Assembly (NCBI RefSeq): GCF_004801315.1
Contig: NZ_SSNW01000050.1
Coordinates: forward strand, 1-43,063
From: Deinococcus sp. Arct2-2
GTDB lineage: Bacteria > Deinococcota > Deinococci > Deinococcales > Deinococcaceae
Direction: 5' to 3'
Length of the DNA: 43,063 nucleotides
Positions 24,519 to 35,367 of the stretch are shown one piece after another. Under the pieces are notes generated by a model. That model was not told the origin of the DNA. It saw only the letters and a program-made list of their open reading frames with translations, and did no database searches. The translations under genes and the position numbers were made by a program. Every line of letters starts with the position of its first letter. Position 1 is the stretch's first letter.

Positions 24519-26228
24519 TTACCCGCGTTTGCGGCGGCGCAGACGATCCATCGCCGCTTCTAGGCTCAGGCGCATGCGCTCCAGTGCCTGTGCCAAGTCA
24601 CCGATTTCGTCGTTGCGGTCGGCTTGCACGGGGCGGGTCAAGTCGCCCATGCTGATGGCGTCGGCCACAGCGACGAGGCGCTCGATAGGCTGTACCACGC
24701 GGCGGGCGGCGCGGACGGCGAGGGCTGCGGCCAACGCCAACGCCAGCAGCGATACGCCCAGCACCAATAGCAGCGTGTTGCGGAGGTTGATGGCGGCCTG
24801 TGCGTTGGGCACCCCTACCGCGATTCGGTAGAGCAGGCTGTCGTTTTTCTCGGTGGCCGAGGTGGTGGTGCGCTGTCCGTTCTGGCCTTCGATCACTCCC
24901 AGACGGCTGACCACGTAAGGCGTGCGGTCACTGCGCTGGTTGGCGGGATCTTCGGCTTGGCGGCGGAGTTCCTGCGCCTGCGAGGAATCGCCCGCGCCCA
25001 CGTCTTCGAGCTGCTGCAACTGGGTGCGGTAGCTGTCGGCGGCGCTGCCCGAAGTCTGGAACGTGCCCGTGATGGGGTTGTCTACCAACCACTTCGCTAC
25101 GCTGCTTTGCAGGGTTCCGTCTAGGCGCGGGTCGCGGCCACGGAAGTAAGTGGTTCCGTCGGGCAACTCCACGCGCACGAATCCTACCGCCGAGCGTGCC
25201 AAGAGTGCGTCTAGCTGCGCGTTTACGGTTTCTTGGTCTCGGGTGTCGAGGCTGGTTCCCACGGCCACGGCCACGGCTTGTGCGTTCTGGGCCACCAGTT
25301 GGCGTTGCAGTCCGGGCAAGGTCAGGCTCAGCAGGGTCAGCGTAACTGCCGTAGACAGCGCCAACGGTGCCAGCGCCCCGAAGGTCAGTTGTTGGGCCAG
25401 ACTGCGCCGCGCACCCAAGTTGCTGCGGCTTTCTTCGTTCACGGCGGTCAGGAACATGGCCGAAGGGGTTTCGGCAGCGGCAGCTTCTTCGCGGGGCTTG
25501 GCGTCGGTGATGGTCAGTGCGCCGGTAAAGTCAGACCACACGTCGGCAGAGGCATTGGCAGCGGCGGCATTGGCAGAGGCGTTGGCCTGCGCCGCAGGGT
25601 CGGGCAGTGTGGTGTCGGGCAGGCCGTCCAGCAAGGCCGTGACGGGAGCGCCGCTCGTTTGGGGTGCAAAAGGATCAGGAAAAACAGTGGTGTCGGGAAA
25701 CGCCGCGCCAGCAGGAAACAGGCTGTCGAGGTCGCTGCTGTCACGTCCACCCAAGTTCGGGGCCAGAGGCTCGGGCGCAGCGAGGTCGGCCCAGTTGTCG
25801 TCTTCGGCCAATCCAGCACGGCCACCGGCGCTGGGCTGGCGGCCTCCATCGCTGCGGCCACTGCTGGCGATCAACTCGGCCAGCGTTTCGCCTTGGCGGC
25901 TAGAAGCCATCGGGGCGTCGTCGCTTTGGCCGTTGCCCCAGCCTGCCAGTGCGGGCGTCGGGGTGGGCACAGCCTGAAAGGGATCGCTGAACATGCCCGT
26001 CTCTTCGCGCACCTCTTCCATCGCTACCTGTGCACCCACGTCCTGAAATACCCGCATCAGCAGGTCGGCGCGGGCGCGTCCGGTGGGTTTCATCAGGCGG
26101 CCAGAGCGGCGAGCCGAGAGGCGCTGGGCCTGATCACCCGATAGGCCGAAGCGTTCCATGAGCTGTTTTTCCAGAGTGGGGCGAACCTCATCTGATACGG
26201 GCTGGCGAATGATGACGGTGTACTTCAT
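24519..26228 (-). CDS. HAMP-domain membrane protein with N-terminal soluble domain
   Basis: The 569-residue protein has four parts. Residues 1-73 form a compact alternating strand/helix domain with a basic [20 protein letters not shown] core. Residues 80-270 are a low-complexity Asp/Pro/Ala linker. Two transmembrane helices (about 281-303 and 482-508) bracket an extracytoplasmic region with a predicted sensory fold. A HAMP domain follows ([24 protein letters not shown], then [22 protein letters not shown]), and the protein ends ten residues later, with no kinase, methyl-accepting or cyclase module. If there is an output it must be the N-terminal domain or a partner. A GGAAGG site precedes the ATG. 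The two overlapping genes at 26380-27638 lie just upstream on the same strand. Confidence 0.82.
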   Translation of the reverse strand: MKYTVIIRQPVSDEVRPTLEKQLMERFGLSGDQAQRLSARRSGRLMKPTGRARADLLMRVFQDVGAQVAMEEVREETGMFSDPFQAVPTPTPALAGWGNGQSDDAPMASSRQGETLAELIASSGRSDGGRQPSAGGRAGLAEDDNWADLAAPEPLAPNLGGRDSSDLDSLFPAGAAFPDTTVFPDPFAPQTSGAPVTALLDGLPDTTLPDPAAQANASANAAAANASADVWSDFTGALTITDAKPREEAAAAETPSAMFLTAVNEESRSNLGARRSLAQQLTFGALAPLALSTAVTLTLLSLTLPGLQRQLVAQNAQAVAVAVGTSLDTRDQETVNAQLDALLARSAVGFVRVELPDGTTYFRGRDPRLDGTLQSSVAKWLVDNPITGTFQTSGSAADSYRTQLQQLEDVGAGDSSQAQELRRQAEDPANQRSDRTPYVVSRLGVIEGQNGQRTTTSATEKNDSLLYRIAVGVPNAQAAINLRNTLLLVLGVSLLALALAAALAVRAARRVVQPIERLVAVADAISMGDLTRPVQADRNDEIGDLAQALERMRLSLEAAMDRLRRRKRG

Positions 26229-26379
26229 GGGATGACCTTCCGGTGGGGGCTGCCCAAGCCTAAACCGCTGGACAGAAGAGGGGCGCGGCCAATTGAGGAA
26301 TCAGGGAAACAGTGGTGCGACACGCGGTGTGATGGGGTTGCTGCAAGTCGTGGCCCGTCTCTGGAACGGCGCAAACGGG

Positions 26380-26817
26380 TCACGCGATGCCCCGCGCCCG
26401 CAGTTGCCGCACGAAGGCCTGCACGCGGCTTTCGCCCAATTGGGTCGCCAAGTGGCTCAGCAATTGGCTGAGCGACACGTCCTTTTCACCGAGGTCTTCA
26501 AAGGCGTCGTCCACCATAAATTCACCCATCGGGCCGACAACCACCATCAGGCATTGCTGAATTTCCTTGAGGGCCTGCTCGGTCACGGGCTGCTCGCGCT
26601 GTGCGGCGCGGCCAGACCAGCGCCCCGCCTGACTCACGGCGTCTACGACTTCGGGCAGGGTCACACGGGCCAAGCGCGCTACTTCCATCGCGTCGCGCTC
26701 GCCGTTCACCTGATGCATCACGCGCCACACGTTAAAAGGCAGCGGCGTGGAATCTTGCAGATCGCTGGGCCATCTCAGGGGGCCAGCGGGGTTGGATTGT
26801 CCAGTGGGGGCGGTCAT
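26380..26817 (-). CDS. Hypothetical protein, possible winged-helix, signalling-linked
   Basis: The 145-residue protein has a helical region with winged-helix character (RVMHQVNGERDAMEVARLARVTLPEVVDAVSQAGRW) and a second part (MVVVGPMGEFMVDDAFEDLGEKDVSLSQLLSHLATQLGESRVQAFVRQLRARGI) that I do not recognise. Its ATG (26815-26817) overlaps the stop of the upstream gene in an ATGA arrangement, so the two are translated together. A longer frame to 26847 would add ten residues but has no support. The HAMP protein gene begins 151 bases further on. The winged-helix idea rests on helix spacing alone. Confidence 0.65.
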   Translation of the reverse strand: MTAPTGQSNPAGPLRWPSDLQDSTPLPFNVWRVMHQVNGERDAMEVARLARVTLPEVVDAVSQAGRWSGRAAQREQPVTEQALKEIQQCLMVVVGPMGEFMVDDAFEDLGEKDVSLSQLLSHLATQLGESRVQAFVRQLRARGIA

Positions 26818-27638
26818 GCGGTCACCTCTAGTCCAGCAGTGGCCCAAACGGGCTGTTCACGCAGAGAAGCGATGGGCAAATCGGCGAGGCGCACGCCCAG
26901 CCGGGCCAGTGTGGCGCGGTAGGCCGCCAACAGCGCGGGCCGCAGTTCGCTGACGCCCACTTCCTGATCGACTTGCAGCACCCCGCCCAACACGCGCACC
27001 TCCTGTGCGAACGGATCGAGGCAAGGGTGGTCGGCGGCCAGCCCGATGCTGACCTGCCGCCACGTTTCATCGAGCGGAAAGGCGCGGTGCGTCACGGCGA
27101 TCAGTTCCATCCAGAAGGCCAGCAGTGTGGGGCGGTCATCGATCACTGGGGGCGAGAGCGTGACGCAGGCCGCGCCCGGTTTGGGAAAAGTGCCGCCCAG
27201 CATCCGGCCTGTTTCCCAGTAGCTACACGCTGTACCCGACACCAGAACTCCAAAAAACCGCTCGCGCTCCAGCGTCACTTGCACGTCGGGCCACGCGCCG
27301 CGCAGGGGAGCAGGCTTGGACTGACGGCAACTCCACACGATCTCGGCCACCACAGGCTCCTGCTCCTGCAAACTGATGATCGCCTGCGGCAGCCCGCGCA
27401 TCATGGTGGCCCAACTGACCTCGCCGCCCGCCGTAAAGCCGCCGCGCATTTGGCCGCGTACCCAGACGAACCGCGCCCAACGCTGGCCCTGCATGGCGTC
27501 GAACACCCCAGTAAACCCCTGTCCCTGACGTGCGGCGAGGTCTACCGTCACTTCTGTCCAAGGATAGTGGTTGGTAGAGAGGTGAGAGTACACCGCAAGG
27601 TCTTGCGGCACGGAAAGCAGAGGCAAAGTGGTCAGCAT
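26814..27638 (-). CDS. Hypothetical protein, partner of the following small gene
   Basis: The 274-residue soluble protein opens with LAVYSHLSTNHYPWTEVTVDLAARQGQGFTGVFDAM, then RFVWVRGQMRGGFTAGGEVSWATMMRGLPQAIISLQEQ. This glycine-rich strand pattern recalls DUF4388-type regulatory domains, which are linked to Roadblock and GTPase signalling, but the match is weak. The second half (LAFWMELIAVTHRAFPLDETW onward) is helical and unknown. It overlaps the next gene by four bases. The start at 27638 is preferred over longer frames (to 27746) whose leader is basic and Pro-rich; no strong ribosome-binding site was found. Function unknown. Confidence 0.65.
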   Translation of the reverse strand: MLTTLPLLSVPQDLAVYSHLSTNHYPWTEVTVDLAARQGQGFTGVFDAMQGQRWARFVWVRGQMRGGFTAGGEVSWATMMRGLPQAIISLQEQEPVVAEIVWSCRQSKPAPLRGAWPDVQVTLERERFFGVLVSGTACSYWETGRMLGGTFPKPGAACVTLSPPVIDDRPTLLAFWMELIAVTHRAFPLDETWRQVSIGLAADHPCLDPFAQEVRVLGGVLQVDQEVGVSELRPALLAAYRATLARLGVRLADLPIASLREQPVWATAGLEVTA

Positions 27639-28062
27639 GGGGTCATCAACATGGGTGTACCTACGGCGAGGGTGAGTGGACGGCTTAAGATTCGCGGTGT
27701 GCGCGGTGCGGTCATGGAGGAGGAATCGGGCTGGGGTTCGGAGCAACCCCTCTGAGCAGCGCCTCTGAGAAACCTAAGTGGGGCGTGTGCAGAAAATGAA
27801 CGCCTCTATCTCACCGCGAAACCTCTTACGGCCCGCTTACACACGTCGAAAATCTCACGTCCAGCCCAGCGGATTCGGCTGGGTCGGACGTGAGATGAAT
27901 GGAAAAATTAACTTTATGTAAGCAGATTGTTAGAAAGGCGAGTGGGAGGCGGGAGATGACTGCTGTTGTTGTGTGAAACGTGGAGGGGCTCGTGCTTGGG
28001 TATAACCTCAGGCGCAGGTATCAAAGCAAACCTTGCCTACAACCCACACCCTACTCCCGAAC
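27639..28062. other. Intergenic region with one strong palindrome
   Basis: The 424 bases contain no convincing gene. The only clear structure is the hairpin at 27852-27896. A half-site TTATGTAAGC at 27913-27922 resembles half of the Deinococcus radiation-response motif but the other half is missing. Confidence 0.45.
27852..27896 (-). terminator. Long hairpin terminator for the bacilliredoxin-like gene
   Basis: ATCTCACGTCC (27852-27862) pairs with GGACGTGAGAT (27886-27896), and an inner AGCCCAGC pairs with GCTGGGT. Read leftward it ends in ATTTT, so it serves the gene at 28063-28737. Confidence 0.7.
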
Positions 28063-28737
28063 TCAACCCAGTTCGGTCAGCAACTCTTGCACGCGGGCTT
28101 TCAGGTCGCCGCGCTGCTGGGGCTGGCCCAACTGGTGCAGGCCGCCGTGATAAGCGTCGGGGTCGCCAAACAAGCGCGACAACAGGTCAAATTCGCGCTG
28201 GCTGCGAAGGCTGGCGTCGTCGCGGAACATGTTCACGTACTGATCCTGAAAAGCCCAGTCGCTCAGGCGGCCTTCCACGAAGTCGTTCATCAGGCGGCGG
28301 TAGGGTTCTACGTTATCGTCGGTAGACACTGCGCCTTCTCCGGCACGCACCGGCACCTGCGCCGTAAACACAGGCTCTAGGGCTTCGGGAGTGATGTCCC
28401 AGTTGTTCACTTCAAACTGCGGCTGGCCTTCGCGGAACAAAATGAGTTGCGGGCTGTGGTGCTGAATGCCCGTCAGGTCGGTGATGTGGTTGCTGGCCGG
28501 ACGCCAATCGACGACCCGGATAAAGCCGACGGGCAACTCGTGGCGCTGCAAAAACTGCTCCAGCACGCCAAAGCCCTGCATGGTTTTGTGGCAAGTGCCC
28601 GCCTTGAACACGGCGGCGAGAGGATGCTCTTTCAAGAACTGATCTACGTCTTCGGGCGTGGTCAGCGGCACCAACACTTGCTGCTGAGGAGCCTGCGCGT
28701 CGGCCTGCTGAGGGTGTTGCTGATCGGGGGTGGTCAT
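28063..28737 (-). CDS. Bacilliredoxin-like (YtxJ/BrxC) domain fused to colicin-immunity-like domain
   Basis: The 224-residue protein has a Gln/Ala-rich start (1-22), then a thioredoxin-fold domain (about 25-125) of YtxJ/BrxC monothiol bacilliredoxin type: [11 protein letters not shown] with a single Cys49, [11 protein letters not shown], and [12 protein letters not shown] with the cis-proline. Such proteins remove bacillithiol from protein thiols. Residues 143-224 ([28 protein letters not shown], then [15 protein letters not shown], then [13 protein letters not shown]) resemble the small all-helical colicin-immunity-like family. A bacilliredoxin normally stops after the first domain. A TAAGAT box six bases before the ATG makes it leaderless. 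The first domain is fairly sure; the second is by pattern only. Confidence 0.72.
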   Translation of the reverse strand: MTTPDQQHPQQADAQAPQQQVLVPLTTPEDVDQFLKEHPLAAVFKAGTCHKTMQGFGVLEQFLQRHELPVGFIRVVDWRPASNHITDLTGIQHHSPQLILFREGQPQFEVNNWDITPEALEPVFTAQVPVRAGEGAVSTDDNVEPYRRLMNDFVEGRLSDWAFQDQYVNMFRDDASLRSQREFDLLSRLFGDPDAYHGGLHQLGQPQQRGDLKARVQELLTELG

Positions 28738-28743
28738 GCGGGT

Positions 28744-28749
28744 ATCTTA
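28744..28749 (-). promoter_or_regulatory. -10 box for leaderless bacilliredoxin transcript
   Basis: On the minus strand TAAGAT is followed by six bases and the ATG at 28737. Confidence 0.58.
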
Positions 28750-28880
28750 CCTCTGATGCTTTAGAAAATGAAGTGAGGCGGGACACAAGGGACTGTGAGT
28801 GGATTGTGGGAGATTCAAGAGATTAAAGTCAAAAGATTTGAGCTTGATCTTTTCTTTTTGCTGTTCCCATTCACCACTGA

Positions 28881-29684
28881 CTACTCACCGTTTTTAGGTA
28901 TCCAGCGCCGAAGCACCAGCGGTACGCCCTCCGCCGCCACCCACACCAGCAGCGCGTACCGCAGCGCCCGCACCAGCCCGATGTCTTTTACGCTTTGGGG
29001 CAAGGCTCCCAGCCCAAAAAACACTACAAACACCAAGACCAAACCCAGTACAGCCACGATCAGGCGGCCTGCCAGATCACGGGGCGGGGTGAAGGTGGGG
29101 CGGGCAAACCAGAATCCGGCCAAGAGGCCCAAAGCTGTGCCGTATTCGCGCGGCGTTCCGGCGGGCAGAAAAGCGGCTACCGCCAGCAGCAATGCGGGCA
29201 CGCCCCAGCGCACCGCCCCATCGTCGGGCACATGGATTCGGGCGGCCATCAGTGCAAACAGGCCGCCCAAAATCAGGCCCGCCAGTACGTCGCTGGGGTA
29301 ATGCACATTCAGGGCTAGGCGGGAATAGGCGATGAGGGCGATGAGCAGACCCGCCGCTGCCCACATACCGGGCCGCCGCACTTGTAGGGCAATGCCGCCC
29401 CAAAGTGTGGCCGCCATTTGGGTGTGGCCGCTAGGTAAACCGGGGCCGCCCGCTGTGGCTTTGGCCGCTGCACTGGCCGCCGCTGGATCATTGGTAAAGG
29501 GCCGGGGCAACTCGAAGCCGAACTTGAGGGCCGTATTGACCAAGTAACTGAGCGCAAAGGCCACGCCCAAATTGCGCCCACCGCGAGGGTTGACCAGCCA
29601 CGTATACAGCGCCAACGCCACAATGAATACTTCATCCCGCCCCAGATTCGTGACAGCCAACCAGAATGCTTCCATGCCTGACAT
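28881..29684 (-). CDS. PAP2-family membrane phosphatase
   Basis: The 267-residue integral membrane protein carries all three phosphatase signature parts: K54..R61-P62 (KFGFELPRP), P84-S-G-H87, and S121-R122..H128..D132 ([12 protein letters not shown]). Enzymes of this type remove phosphate from phosphatidic acid, undecaprenyl pyrophosphate or similar lipids at the outer membrane face. About seven hydrophobic segments are present; the last ones extend beyond the minimal PAP2 fold. The region between the K-x6-RP and PSGH motifs is long and Ala-rich ([16 protein letters not shown]), as in undecaprenol-recycling or DedA-linked members. It is divergent from an ABC ATPase gene with 220 bases between. 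Confidence 0.9.
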   Translation of the reverse strand: MSGMEAFWLAVTNLGRDEVFIVALALYTWLVNPRGGRNLGVAFALSYLVNTALKFGFELPRPFTNDPAAASAAAKATAGGPGLPSGHTQMAATLWGGIALQVRRPGMWAAAGLLIALIAYSRLALNVHYPSDVLAGLILGGLFALMAARIHVPDDGAVRWGVPALLLAVAAFLPAGTPREYGTALGLLAGFWFARPTFTPPRDLAGRLIVAVLGLVLVFVVFFGLGALPQSVKDIGLVRALRYALLVWVAAEGVPLVLRRWIPKNGE

Positions 29685-29892
29685 TCTGACCGATTGCGGT
29701 GATTGGCAAGAAGCATCTGAGCGAACTGGAACAGCTAGGGAGCACAGCCAATGGCGGCGTTCGCTGATTATTCAGTAGGTTTGCGATACGGTCAGACATC
29801 AGAGCAAGGCTGACGGACGGGCGCAAAAGCAGGCGTGAATTCCTTTGCGCGTGCATCAGCGTCAGCGCCTTCATCCTCGGCTCCGGCCCCGC

Positions 29893-29898
29893 TACACT
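29893..29898 (+). promoter_or_regulatory. -10 box for leaderless ABC ATPase transcript
   Basis: TACACT is followed by six bases and the ATG at 29905. Confidence 0.6.
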
Positions 29899-29904
29899 GT
29901 ACCC

Positions 29905-31512
<1,608 letters not shown>

Positions 31513-31546
31513 AGCAGCTAAGGAGAGGGAGTTAGCTCCGTCAGGG

Positions 31547-32125
31547 ATGCAAACAGTTATGGCCCTTGACTACTCGGCTGGGTGCGTCAACTTCCGCGAT
31601 GTAGGCGAATTCCTCCATCTGATTGCAGGAGAATCGATCTTGCCGCCCGGCAAACTGCTGAGGGGTGGCAAGATTGATTTCCTTGATTCGTTGGATGAAA
31701 TAGGCTCGCCCAAAACCATCATCAATTTGAGGAACGGGCTAGACCAACACAGCTGGCCTGTGAAGACACTGCATTTCCCTACCTCGAATACTGTGGAGAA
31801 ATACAATACTTCTGATGGGCAGGTGCGGCGTTGGCTGAACGCCATTGTCGCCAGTTTACAAGATGAGCAGCTAAGATACCCGGTTCTTGTTCACTGCACA
31901 TCGGGCAAAGACAGGACGGGCATTGTTGTCGCGGCTCTGCTCAGCATTCTTGGCGTGTCAGAACAGGTTATTGTTACCGAATATCTCTTGAGTGACGGAG
32001 AAGTCAAAGAAGAATGGATGGTGGGGGCATTGCGGGGAATTGGAAAGCCTGAAGCCTATTTCAACCGGATTGATTTGAATAAGGTGAAGCGAAATCTTCT
32101 CCAAGCCACTCCGGCAGCACTGTAG
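31547..32125 (+). CDS. Protein tyrosine/dual-specificity phosphatase-like protein
   Basis: The 192-residue protein has the CX5R phosphatase loop HCTSGKDRTG with Cys117 and Arg123, preceded by NFRDVGEFL at the start, LLRGGKIDFLDSLDEIGSPKTIINLR and an LHFPTSNT acid-loop region. This is the Y_phosphatase3-like layout of bacterial tyrosine or phosphoinositide phosphatases. The start at 31547 is chosen among two close ATGs (31547, 31559); neither has a strong ribosome-binding site. Base composition is clearly more AT-rich than the neighbours, with codons such as AAT, GAA and TTG common, which suggests transfer from another genome. It begins 35 bases after the ABC gene and may be cotranscribed with it. 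Confidence 0.85.
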   Translation: MQTVMALDYSAGCVNFRDVGEFLHLIAGESILPPGKLLRGGKIDFLDSLDEIGSPKTIINLRNGLDQHSWPVKTLHFPTSNTVEKYNTSDGQVRRWLNAIVASLQDEQLRYPVLVHCTSGKDRTGIVVAALLSILGVSEQVIVTEYLLSDGEVKEEWMVGALRGIGKPEAYFNRIDLNKVKRNLLQATPAAL

Positions 32126-32175
32126 AACTTGCGCACCATTTAAGAATTCGCTTCAAAAAGCGTCAAATCGAAACA

Positions 32176-32215
32176 CAAAAAAAGGCCGCACGAAGCGGCC
32201 CCTTTTATTTTTATT
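32176..32215. terminator. Bidirectional terminator
   Basis: GGCCGC (32184-32189) pairs with GCGGCC (32195-32200), with an A-run before and a T-rich run after. It serves the rightward phosphatase gene and the leftward DUF11 gene. Confidence 0.85.
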
Positions 32216-32228
32216 GCGGATAGAGGGT

Positions 32229-34943
32229 TTAAGGAATAACGGTGGTGGACTCGGCCTTGAAGTTGGTCTGGGCCTGACCGCTGCTTTCGGCGGTGTTGTT
32301 CCAGCGCATGGTTTCAAAGTACTGGCGAGCAGGGGTTCCGGCGGGGGCCGTAACCTGCGTGCGGAGCCACAAGACGCCGCTGGGGGCGACGCGGAAAGCA
32401 GGGTTCAGCGTAACAGTCTGCTGGCCGAGGCCCGTTTCAGCGTTCACGGTGTACTGTCCTGCGCCTGCGCCAACCGTCAAGCGGGTACTAGAGGCATTGG
32501 TGTAGTCGCTGATAATGGCTCCCGTCTGAGGATCGCGGGTAGGGGTAGGATCGTAGTAGACCTGCGTGTTGCTGTAGTTAAACAGACCGGGGGTCTGCTG
32601 TACAGGGTCGGTAGCACCGAAGTTGTAGATCAACACGTTGTTGATTGCACCTTCGTTGGAAGCCACTTCGACGCTAGCAACGCTAGCCAAGATGGTACCG
32701 GTGACTTCTCCGCCGCGAATAGGATCAACCGTATCCGTGAGCTGAGTCTGCTCGGAGATGAAGGAGGTCACGGTGACGCAAGCCTGAGCCTGAGCCGTGC
32801 CCGCGTTGGTGCTGGTGTAGCTGCCGGTGTCGCAGTAGCTGCCGCGAGGCGTGCCTGCGGCGACGCTGCTGGTGAGGGTCAGGGTCAAGACCTGACCGGG
32901 GGCCAGATCCAAGGTGGCAGGCACAGTGCTGACGGTGCGCGTGGCGGCGTCAAAGGTCACGCTGCCGGGTTGCGCGGTGCCGGACACGGTGTAGCTGCCG
33001 CTGCCGTAGTTCATGAACACGTTGTTCAGGTTGCCCAACAGGTCTTTCACGGCAACGGCGGTGGCAGTGGCCGAGCCGGAGTTGGTGACCGTAATGACGC
33101 TCTGGTAGCTGCTGCCGGGTGTTAATTGGTTCAGGGGCGGCTGGCCTGCAACTTGGTTGTTGACCTTGGTGATGGCGAGGCGAGGCGAAGCAACCTTGAA
33201 GCAAGGAATGCCCGAAGCGCCCGTGACGGCTGCGCCGTTGTTGCTGGTGGCGGTGAAGGTGCCCTGGTCACAGTAGTCGCCGTCGATGGTGCCCGATGCG
33301 GCAAACGTGAACGACTGGGTGGCTCCGGGGGCCAAGTTGAACGCGCCGGTGGTAAAGCCGTCATCGCCGGTCTTGCTGGTGTTGACCGTTTGAGGCGCAG
33401 TGGTGATGTTGCCCTGAATGGCGTAGTTGGCCGCAACCGTAGCGTTGGCGATGTTGTCGGTAACGACGACGTTGGTTGCAGGTGCGGTGCCGTTGTTGCT
33501 GACCGTGATGCGGGCCACAACGGGCACGTTCGGGCCGACGACGACGCCGCTGGCGATAGGCGTAAAGGCTCCAGCGCTGTCCAAGGTGCCCAGCGTCTTG
33601 GTGATGCCGAGGCTAGGAGCCGTAACCGTAAGGCAGGCCTGATCGTTCAGGTTGCTGGGCGTGACTACGCCGAACGCGCCGTTGTTGTAGCTGACCACGC
33701 TGGCAACGTCACAGTAGACGCCGACGGCGCTGGCTTGGGCAGGCAACGTGAAGGTGCGGCTTGCTCCGGCGGCCAGATCGAAGGTGACATCGAAGCCGTC
33801 GGTGGCGTTGGCAGTGGTACCGGCGGGGGCCGTTGCGCTGTAGGCGGCGGCGTCACCAGACTTCAGCACGTCGTTCAGCTTGATGCCGGTTGCGGGGCCT
33901 GCGCCCGAGTTGGTCACGGTAATCGCAAAGTCGCGGGACTGGTTGATTCCGGCTTGGTTGTCTTTGGGCGTCTTGACGATGGTGAGGCGGGCGCTCGGTG
34001 CGAACGTCTTGTTCAAGAAGCGCTTGGTGACTTCGGTGCCGTTCACATAAGCGATGGCGCGAATGCGGGCGGTGGCCTGCGTGGTCACGGCGGGGTCATG
34101 GTTCAGGGCCGTCCAAGTGAAGCCGTTGGTGTCGGGCGTGTTGACGCCGGTCACGTTATACAACGGGTACTCGGTGCTGCTGGGAAAGCGCACGTTGCTG
34201 CCGGTGGCGCTGTTGGTGTAGGTATTGGCGCTCAGGGCGTTGTCGTTGATGTCCAGCCCGGTCACAGGAGAGCCGGATGCTTGCCCGCCATCGTCGGCGG
34301 CGGCAAAGCGGACGCTGCCCGTCTGATCCAGAATGTCCCAGCGGACGTTTGCGCCGACGATGGGGTAGACCTTACCGTCAGCGGCTTTGTAGCCGACGTA
34401 TCCGCCGACCAAGTTCTGGGTCAGCAGCGGGGCCACTTCGTCCATTTCGCCTGCGGTGGGGGCTGCTGGATCGGCAGTGCCGCCCACTTTGGTCGGGTCG
34501 ATGCCGCCCGTTTCATTTTCCATCCAAGAGTAGAACGCAAACTTGGTTCCAGCGTTGTTCAGGTCGTCTTTGGTAATGGCGACCATTTTGCCGTTGGCGT
34601 CCATGTAAAACGCGCCGCTAACAGTATTGGCGCGCAAGGTGGGGTAGACCAAGTTGGTCGTTTTGCCAGCTTCAGCCGTAAAGTTTTGGGTTTCGGAAGC
34701 GAAGCCGTCTTTGCTGTACGTAGCGGTGTAAGCACCGGGGGTCAGGCTGTTGTATTTGCTGGGATCAACCAGAACTCCGGCGCTGTCACGGATGGTCAGG
34801 GTGTATCCATTGGGGTTGGCGGGCAAAGCAATGGTTCCGACGGTCACTGCGGGAGGAGTGATGGTCTGGTCGCCGCCTCCGCAAGATGCGAGCAGTAACA
34901 CACTGGTCAGAGCAACAATGCCTAATTTGACGTTCATATTCAT
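32229..34943 (-). CDS. DUF11-repeat surface lipoprotein
   Basis: The 904-residue protein begins with a signal peptide and lipobox LLASC, so it is a predicted lipoprotein. An N-terminal beta domain (about residues 40-105, TPGAYTATYSKDGF) looks PEGA-like. Three DUF11-type repeats follow, beginning LTIVKTPKD, LGITKTLGT and LAITKVNNQ, each with a TVTNSG or TVSNNG core and a closing YCD.A or YCDQG block containing one conserved Cys. A further beta-rich domain (YDPTPTRDPQTG) completes it. Such proteins form cell-surface layers or adhesive stalks. RBS GGAGG lies five bases before the ATG. The upstream 424 bases are AT-rich. Function not known beyond surface location. Confidence 0.87.
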   Translation of the reverse strand: MNMNVKLGIVALTSVLLLASCGGGDQTITPPAVTVGTIALPANPNGYTLTIRDSAGVLVDPSKYNSLTPGAYTATYSKDGFASETQNFTAEAGKTTNLVYPTLRANTVSGAFYMDANGKMVAITKDDLNNAGTKFAFYSWMENETGGIDPTKVGGTADPAAPTAGEMDEVAPLLTQNLVGGYVGYKAADGKVYPIVGANVRWDILDQTGSVRFAAADDGGQASGSPVTGLDINDNALSANTYTNSATGSNVRFPSSTEYPLYNVTGVNTPDTNGFTWTALNHDPAVTTQATARIRAIAYVNGTEVTKRFLNKTFAPSARLTIVKTPKDNQAGINQSRDFAITVTNSGAGPATGIKLNDVLKSGDAAAYSATAPAGTTANATDGFDVTFDLAAGASRTFTLPAQASAVGVYCDVASVVSYNNGAFGVVTPSNLNDQACLTVTAPSLGITKTLGTLDSAGAFTPIASGVVVGPNVPVVARITVSNNGTAPATNVVVTDNIANATVAANYAIQGNITTAPQTVNTSKTGDDGFTTGAFNLAPGATQSFTFAASGTIDGDYCDQGTFTATSNNGAAVTGASGIPCFKVASPRLAITKVNNQVAGQPPLNQLTPGSSYQSVITVTNSGSATATAVAVKDLLGNLNNVFMNYGSGSYTVSGTAQPGSVTFDAATRTVSTVPATLDLAPGQVLTLTLTSSVAAGTPRGSYCDTGSYTSTNAGTAQAQACVTVTSFISEQTQLTDTVDPIRGGEVTGTILASVASVEVASNEGAINNVLIYNFGATDPVQQTPGLFNYSNTQVYYDPTPTRDPQTGAIISDYTNASSTRLTVGAGAGQYTVNAETGLGQQTVTLNPAFRVAPSGVLWLRTQVTAPAGTPARQYFETMRWNNTAESSGQAQTNFKAESTTVIP

Positions 34944-35367
34944 ATGAGCCTCCGGTGAAAATGGTCAACAAGAACCTCGAAGCACGCTGGTACTAAAACC
35001 AGACGGCGCTTCTAGCGGCTTGTGAATCTCTGTCGAGCTACTCTCATTTAGGCACATAAATCTCTTATAGGCAATCCACCAGAACATTAAAAATGCGTCA
35101 TAAATTAGGAAGATCTTTAGTTCTGACTCCTGCCTGACAGCTAAGTTAATTATTCTACATTTTGTCTTAATTTATTAGGTTTATATAAATTAATTATTAA
35201 GCCCCAAGATTACCCAATTCTGACTGAATGGAGGCTCAGCCGGTAGATTTTGAGCTGTAGGCACCCCTGCTGGACGATTCTGGCGGAGAGTCTGAAGTTG
35301 ATTTCACTGCTAAATTTTAAAGAAGTGTATCGCCTATGCAGCCGCGATGTAGTGGCTGAAACAAGCA
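34944..35367. other. AT-rich intergenic region upstream of the surface lipoprotein
   Basis: About 424 bases with a marked AT-rich block (roughly 35140-35205, mainly A, T runs) that contrasts with the GC-rich genome. On the minus strand TATAAG (35064-35069) could be a -10 element for the DUF11 gene, with a T-rich stretch upstream, giving a 5' leader of about 110 bases. No gene was found. Confidence 0.5.

Noticed and set aside
27913..27922. Half of a radiation/desiccation response motif (TTATGTAAGC)
   Set aside because: The palindromic second half is missing and the site is not at a promoter of a repair gene.
33126..34898. 590-codon open frame antisense to the DUF11 gene
   Set aside because: Composition is low-complexity Gly/Val/Arg, as expected opposite Thr/Ala/Asn-rich coding; no start signal.
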